DNA of 64,000 nt from an uncultured Eubacterium sp. (lineage in GTDB: Bacteria > Bacillota > Clostridia > Lachnospirales > Lachnospiraceae): the NCBI GenBank assembly GCA_945910225.1, contig CAMDYG010000001.1, positions 38,600-102,599 of the forward strand, read 5' to 3'. Position 1 is the stretch's first letter, and each line of letters starts with the position of its first letter. The position numbers and the translations under genes were made by a program. The notes below the pieces were generated by a model that saw only the letters and a list, made by a program, of their open reading frames with translations, ran no database searches and was not told where the DNA came from. Of this stretch, positions 8,278 through 18,528 are shown piece after piece.

Positions 8278-11200
8278 ATGAGGAGACTTACAAGGTGCTT
8301 CAACAAAAGGCTTGTTTCATTTCTTCTGACAATCGCAATGATAGCGGGAGAAATGATGAGCAATGGATTGATGCTTACAGCTAGAGCGGATATGTCTGCG
8401 CCTGTTTCACAACAGAATGTATCTGCACAGTCAGTTAATGGCATTAATCTTGGAAAACAGACAACAATAAAAAAAGGAGATGGAACCATAGCATATTCAT
8501 TTGGAAATGCTGTGGTTAATTATTCTGGAAGCGGTATACGTTCAATGATGGTTATGCTTCCATACGAAGGAGATACTGCATGTACAATTAATCTTCCATC
8601 AGGATATTCACAGTTTACAGTGAACAATGAAACTGATGATTATAAGATAATTAATATTGCAGCAGGTACATCAGTACAGGATGTCCAGAATTATATAAGA
8701 AACATAACATTTTCATTTAAAGATGATGTTATGCAGGATGATATAACATTTGTTATTGGTGAAACAGAGATTAAGGAAAAGTTATATTATAATTATGATA
8801 ATCAGCATTTTTATCAGTATGTTGATAATAAGATGTCATGGACCGATGCATATAAGGCTGCAAAGAGCACATATGTATTCAACACACAGGGACACCTTTA
8901 TGTTCCTGCTGATGTGCAATTTAGTGAACATGAATATTCATTCCTTTACAAAAATGTTCTTAATGAAGGGGAATATAATGGATGGATAGGAGTTACAAGA
9001 CTTAAATACAATGCATCGAAAGATACATTTGATAAGAAGTCAGCAGAAGATTTCAATTCAACAGTTGCATATGCATCGCCATATTATGCTCTCGATGGAA
9101 GAGGCAATAATGTACTTTTCAGATATAGTACTGTCCTTAGTAAAAAGTATAATAGTTTCAGCGGATTATTTAGTGCATTTGACAGATTTCATGCATTTAC
9201 AGATCATTGTTATGCAGATTTATATATATGGCAGGTAACATGGAATCATGAAGATCCATATGAAGATTATCGATATTATGAACCAGTGTGGGATGCAGGT
9301 AAGTCTTGTGTAATGTTAAGGACTAAATATGGCAAATCAGGACTTGAATCGGGAAGCTGGGTTACAGAGAGTGAAAGTGGAAGTACAACAGATTATAATT
9401 ATGGATATTTTGTAGAGTATGGTATTGATTATAAGTCAGACAGTACATGGCAGAATGCAATTAATGCCACATCGGCTATTACTCCTGCAACTAAGATGAT
9501 GAAGCCGTATATGTCAATAGATTATATTAATGAGGTATTTACAGGGTTTGAGGCAGGTAAGTCATACCTTTTAAAGGTTGATGGAATAGAGACAGATATG
9601 CCTTCAATATCAGATGATGGAACTGTTGCCATTCAGGAATCATGGATGGGTCAGATGGTTTCATTTGCAGTTAAAGGCAATGGAGAAACTACTATTGACA
9701 GTGATTATTATGAAATTAATGTTCCATCAAGACCAGGAGTGCCAATAGGAATTAAGGGTGACAACAGAACATTGGCAGGACTGACATCTTCAATGGAATA
9801 TAAAGCAGAAAATGACGACGAATGGACACCAGTAACCACATCAGTAGTCCAGAAACTTAAAGCAGGCAGATATTGTGTAAGAGTTGCAGCAACAACATCA
9901 TCATTTAAGTCTGGAATTACAGAGATTGAAGTTACAAAGGGCGGCGCAACATATGAACTTAATGTTAATAAGAAGGTAGATGTTGCTCTTGCAATTGGTA
10001 CAACAAGCGTTGATTATAGTGATTTTGAAAATGATCTGCGTGGATGTATAAGCAGATTGTATCCTGAGATCAGCCAGGATAATCTTAATATAATGGCTAC
10101 ACAGGCTGTTGATGCGTCAAGCCAGAATAACTTTAAGTGGCTGCAGTTTGATCACTCTTCTAAAACTAATAGTAATACGTTTTCACAGGTATATACAGAA
10201 TCATCTGGAAATTTATATGGCTATAAAGATAATCATATAGTATCAGAAGAAAATGGGACAAAGCTTACTTTTTATGGATATGGTTCACCTTCATACGCTG
10301 ATTTCATGCTTTTAGAAAATGACCAGCAGACAAAGAAAAGCTTTTCTTTTGACATCAAGGAATATTTCGCAGCAGATGCCCTTTATGGAACGGGATTCTT
10401 CTTTAACTGTAACATGAAATATACTAATAGTTATTCAACTAAAGAGGCTGCATATAAGGCACATCAACTTCTTATGGATGGATATCTGATGGTCATTGAA
10501 TATAATGGAAGCAGTGCAGCAGGTGTATCAATATATCAGTTTACTGATCTTAATCTGTATAACTTCCATAATGCCAGTGCTTCGATAAATTCTGTACTTG
10601 ATGGATTGAAAAAAAATGGGGCAACAGTGACACAGTTATCTCATGTTAATGCAAGTTCAACTGTATCGGCAGGAAACTTCAGTTATGGAACAGCGTTCAG
10701 AACTTCAGATGATTTAAGAAGATTCAGGGTAGACGTAACACCAACATCAGTCAAGGTGTATTATATTGGATATGATGATCCAAATCATGATGTAGCAATG
10801 ACTAAGGCTGAAAAGTATAAATATGACACCGCAAATGAGCTAATATCATCTTTTGATAAAAAAGAGATGGAAAAATTTGACAATAAGAAATTCCCTGAAA
10901 ATGATAATGATATAAAGTCATATCTTTTAATCAGTGCAGAACTGAATGAAATGTATGGCGGAAGTGATTTTGGTCCTATGACCAAGTATGGTTCACATAA
11001 TTGTGAAAGACTTACCAAGGTGGAATACTCTAACCTCAGCATGACAATGGAACAGGTTAAATCATTGACAGAAACTCTTCGTCAGCCAGAATGGAACAAC
11101 AATACAGAAAAGTTTCTTATTAACCTTAATGAGGATCCAATCAATGATTTTGATAGTCCTTCAATAACCGCAGAACTTCTTAACAGACTGCAGAATGATG

Positions 11201-14200
11201 ATATATATTACATTGGATGGTGTTCAAGTAAGAATAGTGATAAGTCACTTTCTTTTTTGAAGAAGAATGACCTTAAAGGAAGCATAATAGATGTTGCAAG
11301 CACATCAGTGGCAATTAATAAACAGACATATAATGTAGGTAATACTGTTGATTTAGGAGATGAAAGAACATATACAATATCATCTAAGTATGATGCCCAG
11401 ATAGTTGCTATAGCTAATGCAATATATGAAAGATACGCCAAGTCGTCAGGTAATAAAGATGTTGTTCTGCTTGATTCTGAAAAGAATGTCACAATATCTA
11501 AAGCAGATGTTACTAATACAGCAGATGAATACTGGCCTAATGGTAAGTGGAGAATTGACTATTATGATTCTGTCAGATTATCAGATGACAGTCAGCCTGT
11601 AACATCAGAATGGATGTCAGATTATAGATGTGATTTTGATAAGACTGGTACATATAAGATATATTATGCAGCGCTTTCTGAGAATGAAGACGGAGTCGCT
11701 GATGAACCATTAAAGACAGTTGTGGTTCATACGGCACCAACAGTTTCATTTACAAGTGCAATTGACACATCAGCTAAGAAGATTAATCTTGTAAGTAATT
11801 CATATGATCCGGATGGAGATGATGAACTTAAATATGAATGGAAATATTGTGATCTTTCGGGTAGTAATGCAACCGAAAAGATTACTTTATCGTCAACTGG
11901 AAATACAGCAGAAATAACTAATCTGGTAGATGGACATATGTATCTTGTAACTCTTACTGTGACAGATTCATATGGAGCTTCCAATATATATTCATTGCAG
12001 GTTAATTATAGTTCGCAGAGCTCAAGCCAGGCGAAAGTTGCTCCTGTAGCATTCTTTACACTTGATAAATCAATGGTAATAACAAGTGCAGGTTCAGATG
12101 GAAGTATTAATATAACAGATACAAGCTATGATCCGCAGGCAGATACAATTACTTCTAGAGCATATACTTTGTATAAGCCAGATGGAACAACAATGGAACT
12201 TTCACCAGACGCTTCTGGCAAAGTTGTAATCAGCAAGACGCTTACAACGGGCAAATATTCTATAGGTCTTGTTGTAAAGAGTGCTAATGGAACATCAACT
12301 GAAGTTAAACGTTACTTTAATATTGTACAGGACAATAAGGCACCGGAGGCTTCTGCATCACTTGCGGAGGGTGTGCTTGCAAGAAACAATAATAAGGTTA
12401 CTCTTAGCTTTAAGGATGAAGGAGGCAGCGGATTTAAGAATTATAAGATAACTGTAACAGATTCTGAAAATACACCAGAGGATACAGAGTGGAATGTACC
12501 AAGTACTGATACATCTTCTGATGTAACTTTTAAGAATGAGAATGGCTCATATTATATTCATTATATTATTGAGGATAATGCTGGAAATACCAAGGCAGGA
12601 TACTTTGGACCATATGTAAGAGAAGACTATATTGATACACCATATGATCTTTCATGGGATGCGGAAGTAACTCCTGTAATATCATGGAAGGGTGACAGCA
12701 GAATAGGAACAGTTTCAGGTACAGAGTATGTAATTAATATTTATAAGAATGGAAAGATATTTGACAGAATTAATACAACAGATACCAGATATACAGTTCC
12801 AGCAATTGTAAGAAGTGGAGAAGGTGAATATACATTTACAGTACAGGCAGTTGATAACGAGTACAATACTTATTCATCTTCAATAGCCAAATCGCCAGCA
12901 TTTAACTATAAAAAGCCTGATGGCATGGTTAATGTCAAAGGTGGAAAGTTAAATATCAGTTCTGGAAATATTACACAGGATGATCTTGATGAAGTATTTG
13001 GCGGATATGCAGAAATTGTCAGTGATAAGCCTCTTACAATCAGGATAAATGGAGACGTTGAATTAGATGAACCATTAGAGATATATGAAGATCCTGTAAC
13101 AGAAGACGGAGCAGGTATTAATATAGATCTTAATGGACATGAATTTAAGGGTAAAGATGGTGATGAGGAGTCACCAGATGGAAAGGCTGCAATAACAGCA
13201 GGTTCTGATAATATTGATATTAATATTAAAGGTGATGGAGAAGTATCTGGTGGTAACGGATACAATGGAGAGACCGGAGGCAATGGCGGTAATGCCATTG
13301 ATTTCAAAAACACTACAGGTTGTTCATTTAGTAACGGACCAGATGCATCAGTCATTGGTGGCAATGGAGGTACAGGTTCAGAAAGTACCGGAGGCAATGG
13401 TGGTAATGCTATTGCAGGAAATGGCAGCACTGATGTAACAGGTAGCGGAAGCCTTAAAGGCGGAGATGGTGGTAATGGTGCAACTGCCGGAGGCAATGGC
13501 GGTAATGGTGTAGACCTTGCCGGTGGTAATGTTACAATTAACCAGCCAGGTTATGTCGGAGGCGGTAATGGCGGCTCTGGAGATAAAGGAGGCAATGGCG
13601 GTAATGGTATAGATCATAAAGGAAATAATCCTGATGATACTGTTACTATCAGACCGGGAACTAATGTTGAAGGTGGAATCGGTGGTAATGGCAATTATGG
13701 CAACGGCGGTAATGGCGGAACTGCTGCGGATACCAATTATGCAGATATTAATAACAAAGGTAATCTTGCTGGCGGTAATGGTGGCTCAAGCTCTAATGGA
13801 GCAGGAGGTAACGGCGGATCAGGAGCCAGATCAGAGAATGGTAATATTATTTCACTTATAAAAGACCCAGAAGGCGGAAGTGGCGGTATAGGTGCAGATG
13901 GTACAGCTGGAAATTCAGGTGACAGCCGTCATGATTCTGGCGAAACAGGAACGGGTGCTGGTGGAAATCTAGATATTACACAGCCTGATTTTGATGATCT
14001 GAGCCAAAAGGTTGATAATGGTGAAATGTCTGAAGATGAAGCAGCAAAACTTATCCTTGAAGCGCAGAAGAAAGGACAGGAAAAGGCAGATCAGATATTT
14101 GGAAAAGGCAATACTACATATGATGTAGAAACTAATACAATAATACTTAATAAAGATGTAGAACTTGAAGATACTGTTGAGATACCATCAGATATTAATA

Positions 14201-17200
14201 TAGATCTCAATGGACATAAGATTACAGGACCAGATGGAACAAAGGATTTACCAGACGGAAAACCGGCAATTAAGGTTACAGGTGATGATGTTGATCTTGG
14301 AATTACTGACAGCAGTGAAGCAAAAGGTGGTTCTATCCAGGGTGGAAATGGAGCATCAGGTGGTAATACATCCACAGGAGGTTCATCAGAAGCTGGAAAT
14401 GGAGCACCGGCTATTGCCTATGGTACTGGAAATGGAAAGTTAGATATTGGAGAAGGTACTAATATAAGTGGTGGTAACGGAGGTGATTCTTCAACTGGTT
14501 CAGCAGGAGATGGCGGTAACGCAGTTGATGCACCTAATGCAGATATTAATCTTGATGGTTCTGCATCCGGAGGTAATGGTGGTTCAGGAAATACATATGG
14601 CGGTAACGGCGGTGCCGGTGTAAATTCTGGCAATGGTAATGTTAACATCAATGAAAATGGACAGGCATCCGGAGGTAATGGCGGAAGCGGTAATGTTGGT
14701 GGTAATGGCGGTAATGGTATTACTGCTGATGGTTCAGGCAGCCAGCCGGGCTCTGGTAATGGTAAAGTTAATGTTAATCCATCCGCAGGAGTAAGCGGAG
14801 GCAATGGAGGAACAGGTATAACAGGTGCCGGTGGAAATGGTGGTAACGCAGTTGAATCTACTAATAAGGACGTAGATATTCCGGATGGAACTGCTAATCC
14901 AGGTAATGGAGGAACAGGTAAAACCGAATCTGGAAATGCAGGTCAGAATTCTTCAGTTAAGAATAAAGCTAATGGTGGAGAATTAAGACTTGATGATCTG
15001 TATGATGATACTAAGACACCAGAAGAAATACAGGATATTCTTGATAATGTATTCGGAGCAGGTAATACATCTTTGATTAAGGATGAAGAAACAGGCAATA
15101 TAATAATTGACGTTAAAAACAATGTTGAGCTTGATAATCCGCTTGTAATAATTCCATCACAGAATGGTAAGAATGACATAACATTTAACCTTAATGGTAA
15201 TACAATAAAGGGACCAGATGGAACAAAGCATTCACCAGACGGAAAACCAGCGATTAAGGTTGATGGCAATAATGTCAACATTACTATTGAAGATAATGGT
15301 ACTGGTGGAGGAATATCCGGTGGTAATGGATATAGTAACAAAGGAACAGATAATGATGGAAAAGGTGGTAACGGAGCAAGTGCTATTGACTTTGGAAATT
15401 CCGAGAATTCATCATTAGATGTGGCTCCAGGAGCAACAGTTTCAGGAGGAAAAGGTGGAGATGCTGTGTATGGACCAGCCGGAAATGGTGGCAGTGCAAT
15501 AAGCAGTGATGTTTCATCTGATACAGATAAAGATAAGGCATTAGATATTACAATCGGCGGTAATGTCAGTGGCGGTAATGGCGGATACAGTGCCAAGGGA
15601 GAAGGTGGAAACGGCGGAAGCGCTGTAGCAGCCCCTAAGGCAGATATTAAGGTTCCTGAAAGCGGAACAGCTTCATCAGGTAATGGTGGTAACTCTGGAG
15701 CATCAGATGCTAATGCTGGTAATGGTGGAAGCGTATTTGATGGTGATGACCAGAATATTGATGTATCAGGAAGAGTTAACCCAGGAAATGGAGGAACTAA
15801 TTCAAGAAATGATAACAATAATGGTTCGTCTTCAGGTATATCATCAGGTTCAGGCTCTCAGCCTAACTTTAATGTAATTACAGATAATAAGAAGGATGAG
15901 GATACTAAAACATCATTTACAGGACCTTCAACAGTCAGGGTTGGCGAAGAATTTGAAGGTAAGCTTGATGTGAACAGTAAGTATGCTGATAATCCTTTTG
16001 TATCTAAGCCAGATAATGTAACAGTTACGATTAACGGAAAAGAGCAGGATGTAGATGTTGTAACAGAAGAATGGGATGACAGTAATAAGCCTGATAAGAT
16101 TACTTACAACAAGAAGACAGGTGATCTGTATATTCCGGCTGATATGGTTACAGGAAGTGTAAGTATAAGTGATGAACCTGTTATTCCTGAAAGTTGTGAA
16201 GTTACTGATGATTTTGCAAAAGATAATAATAAGACAGTTGAAGATGTTATTAAGGATGCACTTATCGCTGGTGTAGAAGATATCGATATTAATACATCCG
16301 TAAAGATGGATGAAGATATAACAATACCAGAGAGAAGCAATGTAACTGTTAAAGAGGGGAATACAATATCTCCTAATGGAAATACAATTACAATTAAAGG
16401 AAGCCTTACTGTGGAAGGAGATGTTGATTACAGTAATGGAGGTAAGTTTATATTGCCAGATGGCACTGTTATAAATGAACATCCAAAGTCTGCAACAACA
16501 AAGAATTCAACAGTATATGATGAATCACACACAATAAAAGTTGATAATAATACGATTGAATCTGTTACTATTAATGGAAAAGAAACTGCATTTGATGAGA
16601 ACGGCAGAATTGATTTAACAGAGAATGGAAGGTATGTTATCAGAATTAAAGATAAGATTGGCGATGAAATAACATATATTATCAGGGTACTTGGTAAAGA
16701 TGAGGTGAATGGACTTAGAGAAGAAACAATAGATAAAGAGAAAACTTATATATATGGTGTAGGTGAGATTAATTTCAAAGTTGATAATAAAGCAAACAGC
16801 TTTACAGGTTCTGTAGTTAATTCTAAGACAACTATTGAAGCAATTCTTGACAAAGATAGCAGAGATATGGTATCAAAAGGTAGTCTTGTACAGATTAGAA
16901 CAGTTATTGATGATTCACAGGATGTAATTAATCCAGATGAGGCAGCTGGTATCCAGGCTGATATCGATAACTCACAGTACAGTTCTTATATTAATGCAGG
17001 ATTATTTGATATAACTCTCAACTATAAGATTGACGATAGTGATTGGATGAAGTGTACGGATCCAACTGATAAGGTAAGAATTATTCTTAATGTTCCGGAA
17101 CAGTTAAAGGGGCTTGATGCTGAATATGTAGTTGCAAGATACCATGATGGAGAAGTAACATATCTTGAGGATCTTGATGATTCAGCAGATACAATAACTA

Positions 17201-17385
17201 TTGAGACAGACAAGTTCTCAACTTATGCGGTATTATATAAGATTAATGATTCAGGTCAGACAGATTATGCTGTATCAGCAGCTACTGGAGATAATATGCC
17301 GGTAATGCCATTCGCAATACTTATGATGATTTCCTTGATTGGAATAGCGGGAGTTATTCTTAATAAAAAAAGGAGAATATTATAA
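8278..17385 (+). CDS. very large secreted/cell-surface protein (3035 aa): signal peptide, C-type-lectin-like and PKD-like regions, three GGNGG-rich modules, C-terminal TM anchor
   Basis: SD AGGAGG; N-terminus MRRLTRCFNKRLVSFLLTIAMIAGEMMSNGLMLTARA; PKD-like APTVSFTSAIDTS...SNSYDPDGDDELKYEW...TVTDSYG; C-terminus ATGDNMPVMPFAILMMISLIGIAGVILNKKRRIL. Confidence 0.95.
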   Translation: MRRLTRCFNKRLVSFLLTIAMIAGEMMSNGLMLTARADMSAPVSQQNVSAQSVNGINLGKQTTIKKGDGTIAYSFGNAVVNYSGSGIRSMMVMLPYEGDTACTINLPSGYSQFTVNNETDDYKIINIAAGTSVQDVQNYIRNITFSFKDDVMQDDITFVIGETEIKEKLYYNYDNQHFYQYVDNKMSWTDAYKAAKSTYVFNTQGHLYVPADVQFSEHEYSFLYKNVLNEGEYNGWIGVTRLKYNASKDTFDKKSAEDFNSTVAYASPYYALDGRGNNVLFRYSTVLSKKYNSFSGLFSAFDRFHAFTDHCYADLYIWQVTWNHEDPYEDYRYYEPVWDAGKSCVMLRTKYGKSGLESGSWVTESESGSTTDYNYGYFVEYGIDYKSDSTWQNAINATSAITPATKMMKPYMSIDYINEVFTGFEAGKSYLLKVDGIETDMPSISDDGTVAIQESWMGQMVSFAVKGNGETTIDSDYYEINVPSRPGVPIGIKGDNRTLAGLTSSMEYKAENDDEWTPVTTSVVQKLKAGRYCVRVAATTSSFKSGITEIEVTKGGATYELNVNKKVDVALAIGTTSVDYSDFENDLRGCISRLYPEISQDNLNIMATQAVDASSQNNFKWLQFDHSSKTNSNTFSQVYTESSGNLYGYKDNHIVSEENGTKLTFYGYGSPSYADFMLLENDQQTKKSFSFDIKEYFAADALYGTGFFFNCNMKYTNSYSTKEAAYKAHQLLMDGYLMVIEYNGSSAAGVSIYQFTDLNLYNFHNASASINSVLDGLKKNGATVTQLSHVNASSTVSAGNFSYGTAFRTSDDLRRFRVDVTPTSVKVYYIGYDDPNHDVAMTKAEKYKYDTANELISSFDKKEMEKFDNKKFPENDNDIKSYLLISAELNEMYGGSDFGPMTKYGSHNCERLTKVEYSNLSMTMEQVKSLTETLRQPEWNNNTEKFLINLNEDPINDFDSPSITAELLNRLQNDDIYYIGWCSSKNSDKSLSFLKKNDLKGSIIDVASTSVAINKQTYNVGNTVDLGDERTYTISSKYDAQIVAIANAIYERYAKSSGNKDVVLLDSEKNVTISKADVTNTADEYWPNGKWRIDYYDSVRLSDDSQPVTSEWMSDYRCDFDKTGTYKIYYAALSENEDGVADEPLKTVVVHTAPTVSFTSAIDTSAKKINLVSNSYDPDGDDELKYEWKYCDLSGSNATEKITLSSTGNTAEITNLVDGHMYLVTLTVTDSYGASNIYSLQVNYSSQSSSQAKVAPVAFFTLDKSMVITSAGSDGSINITDTSYDPQADTITSRAYTLYKPDGTTMELSPDASGKVVISKTLTTGKYSIGLVVKSANGTSTEVKRYFNIVQDNKAPEASASLAEGVLARNNNKVTLSFKDEGGSGFKNYKITVTDSENTPEDTEWNVPSTDTSSDVTFKNENGSYYIHYIIEDNAGNTKAGYFGPYVREDYIDTPYDLSWDAEVTPVISWKGDSRIGTVSGTEYVINIYKNGKIFDRINTTDTRYTVPAIVRSGEGEYTFTVQAVDNEYNTYSSSIAKSPAFNYKKPDGMVNVKGGKLNISSGNITQDDLDEVFGGYAEIVSDKPLTIRINGDVELDEPLEIYEDPVTEDGAGINIDLNGHEFKGKDGDEESPDGKAAITAGSDNIDINIKGDGEVSGGNGYNGETGGNGGNAIDFKNTTGCSFSNGPDASVIGGNGGTGSESTGGNGGNAIAGNGSTDVTGSGSLKGGDGGNGATAGGNGGNGVDLAGGNVTINQPGYVGGGNGGSGDKGGNGGNGIDHKGNNPDDTVTIRPGTNVEGGIGGNGNYGNGGNGGTAADTNYADINNKGNLAGGNGGSSSNGAGGNGGSGARSENGNIISLIKDPEGGSGGIGADGTAGNSGDSRHDSGETGTGAGGNLDITQPDFDDLSQKVDNGEMSEDEAAKLILEAQKKGQEKADQIFGKGNTTYDVETNTIILNKDVELEDTVEIPSDINIDLNGHKITGPDGTKDLPDGKPAIKVTGDDVDLGITDSSEAKGGSIQGGNGASGGNTSTGGSSEAGNGAPAIAYGTGNGKLDIGEGTNISGGNGGDSSTGSAGDGGNAVDAPNADINLDGSASGGNGGSGNTYGGNGGAGVNSGNGNVNINENGQASGGNGGSGNVGGNGGNGITADGSGSQPGSGNGKVNVNPSAGVSGGNGGTGITGAGGNGGNAVESTNKDVDIPDGTANPGNGGTGKTESGNAGQNSSVKNKANGGELRLDDLYDDTKTPEEIQDILDNVFGAGNTSLIKDEETGNIIIDVKNNVELDNPLVIIPSQNGKNDITFNLNGNTIKGPDGTKHSPDGKPAIKVDGNNVNITIEDNGTGGGISGGNGYSNKGTDNDGKGGNGASAIDFGNSENSSLDVAPGATVSGGKGGDAVYGPAGNGGSAISSDVSSDTDKDKALDITIGGNVSGGNGGYSAKGEGGNGGSAVAAPKADIKVPESGTASSGNGGNSGASDANAGNGGSVFDGDDQNIDVSGRVNPGNGGTNSRNDNNNGSSSGISSGSGSQPNFNVITDNKKDEDTKTSFTGPSTVRVGEEFEGKLDVNSKYADNPFVSKPDNVTVTINGKEQDVDVVTEEWDDSNKPDKITYNKKTGDLYIPADMVTGSVSISDEPVIPESCEVTDDFAKDNNKTVEDVIKDALIAGVEDIDINTSVKMDEDITIPERSNVTVKEGNTISPNGNTITIKGSLTVEGDVDYSNGGKFILPDGTVINEHPKSATTKNSTVYDESHTIKVDNNTIESVTINGKETAFDENGRIDLTENGRYVIRIKDKIGDEITYIIRVLGKDEVNGLREETIDKEKTYIYGVGEINFKVDNKANSFTGSVVNSKTTIEAILDKDSRDMVSKGSLVQIRTVIDDSQDVINPDEAAGIQADIDNSQYSSYINAGLFDITLNYKIDDSDWMKCTDPTDKVRIILNVPEQLKGLDAEYVVARYHDGEVTYLEDLDDSADTITIETDKFSTYAVLYKINDSGQTDYAVSAATGDNMPVMPFAILMMISLIGIAGVILNKKRRIL
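12949..15860 (+). repeat. three tandem protein-coding modules, each with IDLNGH..GPDGT..SPDGKPAI followed by a Gly/Asn-rich GGNGG block
   Basis: INIDLNGHEFKGKDGDEESPDGKAAI / INIDLNGHKITGPDGTKDLPDGKPAI / ITFNLNGNTIKGPDGTKHSPDGKPAI, each followed by GGNGG repeats. Confidence 0.9.
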
Positions 17386-17386
17386 T

Positions 17387-17923
17387 ATGAAAAAAATAAT
17401 GATTGCATCTGATATACATGGATCAGCATATTATTGCAGAAAACTGCTTGAAAGATTTCAGGAGGAGAGGCCAGACAGGCTTCTTCTTCTGGGAGATATA
17501 TTGTATCATGGCCCAAGAAATGACCTCCCTAAGGAATATGCACCAAAGGAAGTTATAGCTATGCTCAATCCATTAAAGAATGATATTATCTGTGTCAGGG
17601 GTAATTGTGATACAGAAGTTGATCAGATGGTTCTTGATTTTAATGTTCTTGCTGAACAGGCATATGTTAATTTTAATGACAGGTCTATAGTAATTGCTCA
17701 TGGTCATAAGCTTGATGAAAAGAATATTCCGGCATTAAAGGAAGGGGATATTCTTCTGTGTGGACATACACATGTTCCTAAATGTGAAAAGAGAGATTAC
17801 TATACCTATATGAATCCAGGTTCAGTATCTATTCCTAAAGAGAATTCAGAACACAGTTATATGATATTAGAAGATAAGTTCTACTGGAAGAATCTTGATG
17901 GAAATGTATATATGGAATACTGA
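17387..17923 (+). CDS. YfcE/MJ0936-type metallophosphoesterase
   Basis: MKKIMIASDIHGS, LLLGDILYHG, VRGNCD, GHTHVP. Confidence 0.9.
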   Translation: MKKIMIASDIHGSAYYCRKLLERFQEERPDRLLLLGDILYHGPRNDLPKEYAPKEVIAMLNPLKNDIICVRGNCDTEVDQMVLDFNVLAEQAYVNFNDRSIVIAHGHKLDEKNIPALKEGDILLCGHTHVPKCEKRDYYTYMNPGSVSIPKENSEHSYMILEDKFYWKNLDGNVYMEY

Positions 17924-18029
17924 TATATTATATTTATTTAATACATTTTTAATTGCATTTATGAGTCGGTGTGTTACCATATGATTGTTGATGTTGACAG
18001 ACTTCAATATTCAGAAAGGGAATGTAGTT

Positions 18030-18434
18030 ATGAACCGATTCAGACAGAGTTTTTCAAGATTTATGTATGGAAGATATGGTATGGACCAGCTTTCCAGACT
18101 ATTATCATATGTAGTTCTTGCGTTAATAATACTTACATTCTTTCTTAAGAACAGTTTATTATATACTGTAGCACTTTTGGGGCTTGTTTTAATATATTTC
18201 AGAATGTTTTCAAGAAATATTTCAAGGAGAAGCGCTGAGAATGAGAAGTACATGAGATTTCATTATAAGTGCATGGGAAGATTCAATAAAGTAAGAGCAA
18301 GAATTAAGGATAGTAAGACACATAGAATATTTAAGTGTCCGAGCTGTGGGCAGAAGATAAGAGTTCCTAAGGGAAAGGGACGAATAAGTATCAAATGTCC
18401 AAAATGCAGAATAGAATTTATTAAGAAGACATGA
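18030..18434 (+). CDS. small membrane protein with C-terminal zinc-ribbon
   Basis: TM segment; FKCPSCGQKIRVPKGKGRISIKCPKCRIEF. Start at 18030 (MNRFRQ). Confidence 0.8.
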   Translation: MNRFRQSFSRFMYGRYGMDQLSRLLSYVVLALIILTFFLKNSLLYTVALLGLVLIYFRMFSRNISRRSAENEKYMRFHYKCMGRFNKVRARIKDSKTHRIFKCPSCGQKIRVPKGKGRISIKCPKCRIEFIKKT

Positions 18435-18438
18435 TATC

Positions 18439-18480
18439 AGACTGTCAGTCGTCATAAGTATGGCGATTGGCAGTCTTTTA
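18439..18480 (+). terminator. intrinsic terminator
   Basis: GACTGTCAGTCG...CGATTGGCAGTC-TTTTAT. Confidence 0.7.
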
Positions 18481-18528
18481 TATTATCTGCAGCATAGATA
18501 TTGATTAAAGAATATATAAGGGCAGAAT

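Noticed and set aside
12906-15818. Long reverse-strand Pro-rich ORFs (12906-13496, 14091-14375, 14418-14804, 14943-15818)
   Set aside because: They are antisense shadows of GGN-rich coding sequence (GGN read in reverse gives Pro/Ala/Ser codons); no SD, no independent evidence.
13211-15880. GGTAATGGCGG-type repeats as a possible CRISPR or minisatellite
   Set aside because: Units are in frame with the long CDS, irregular in spacing, with synonymous variation; no direct repeat/spacer organisation.
15928-16482. 184-aa reverse ORF
   Set aside because: Fully antisense to the giant surface protein; Ile/Tyr/Asn-rich composition typical of an antisense AT-rich frame.
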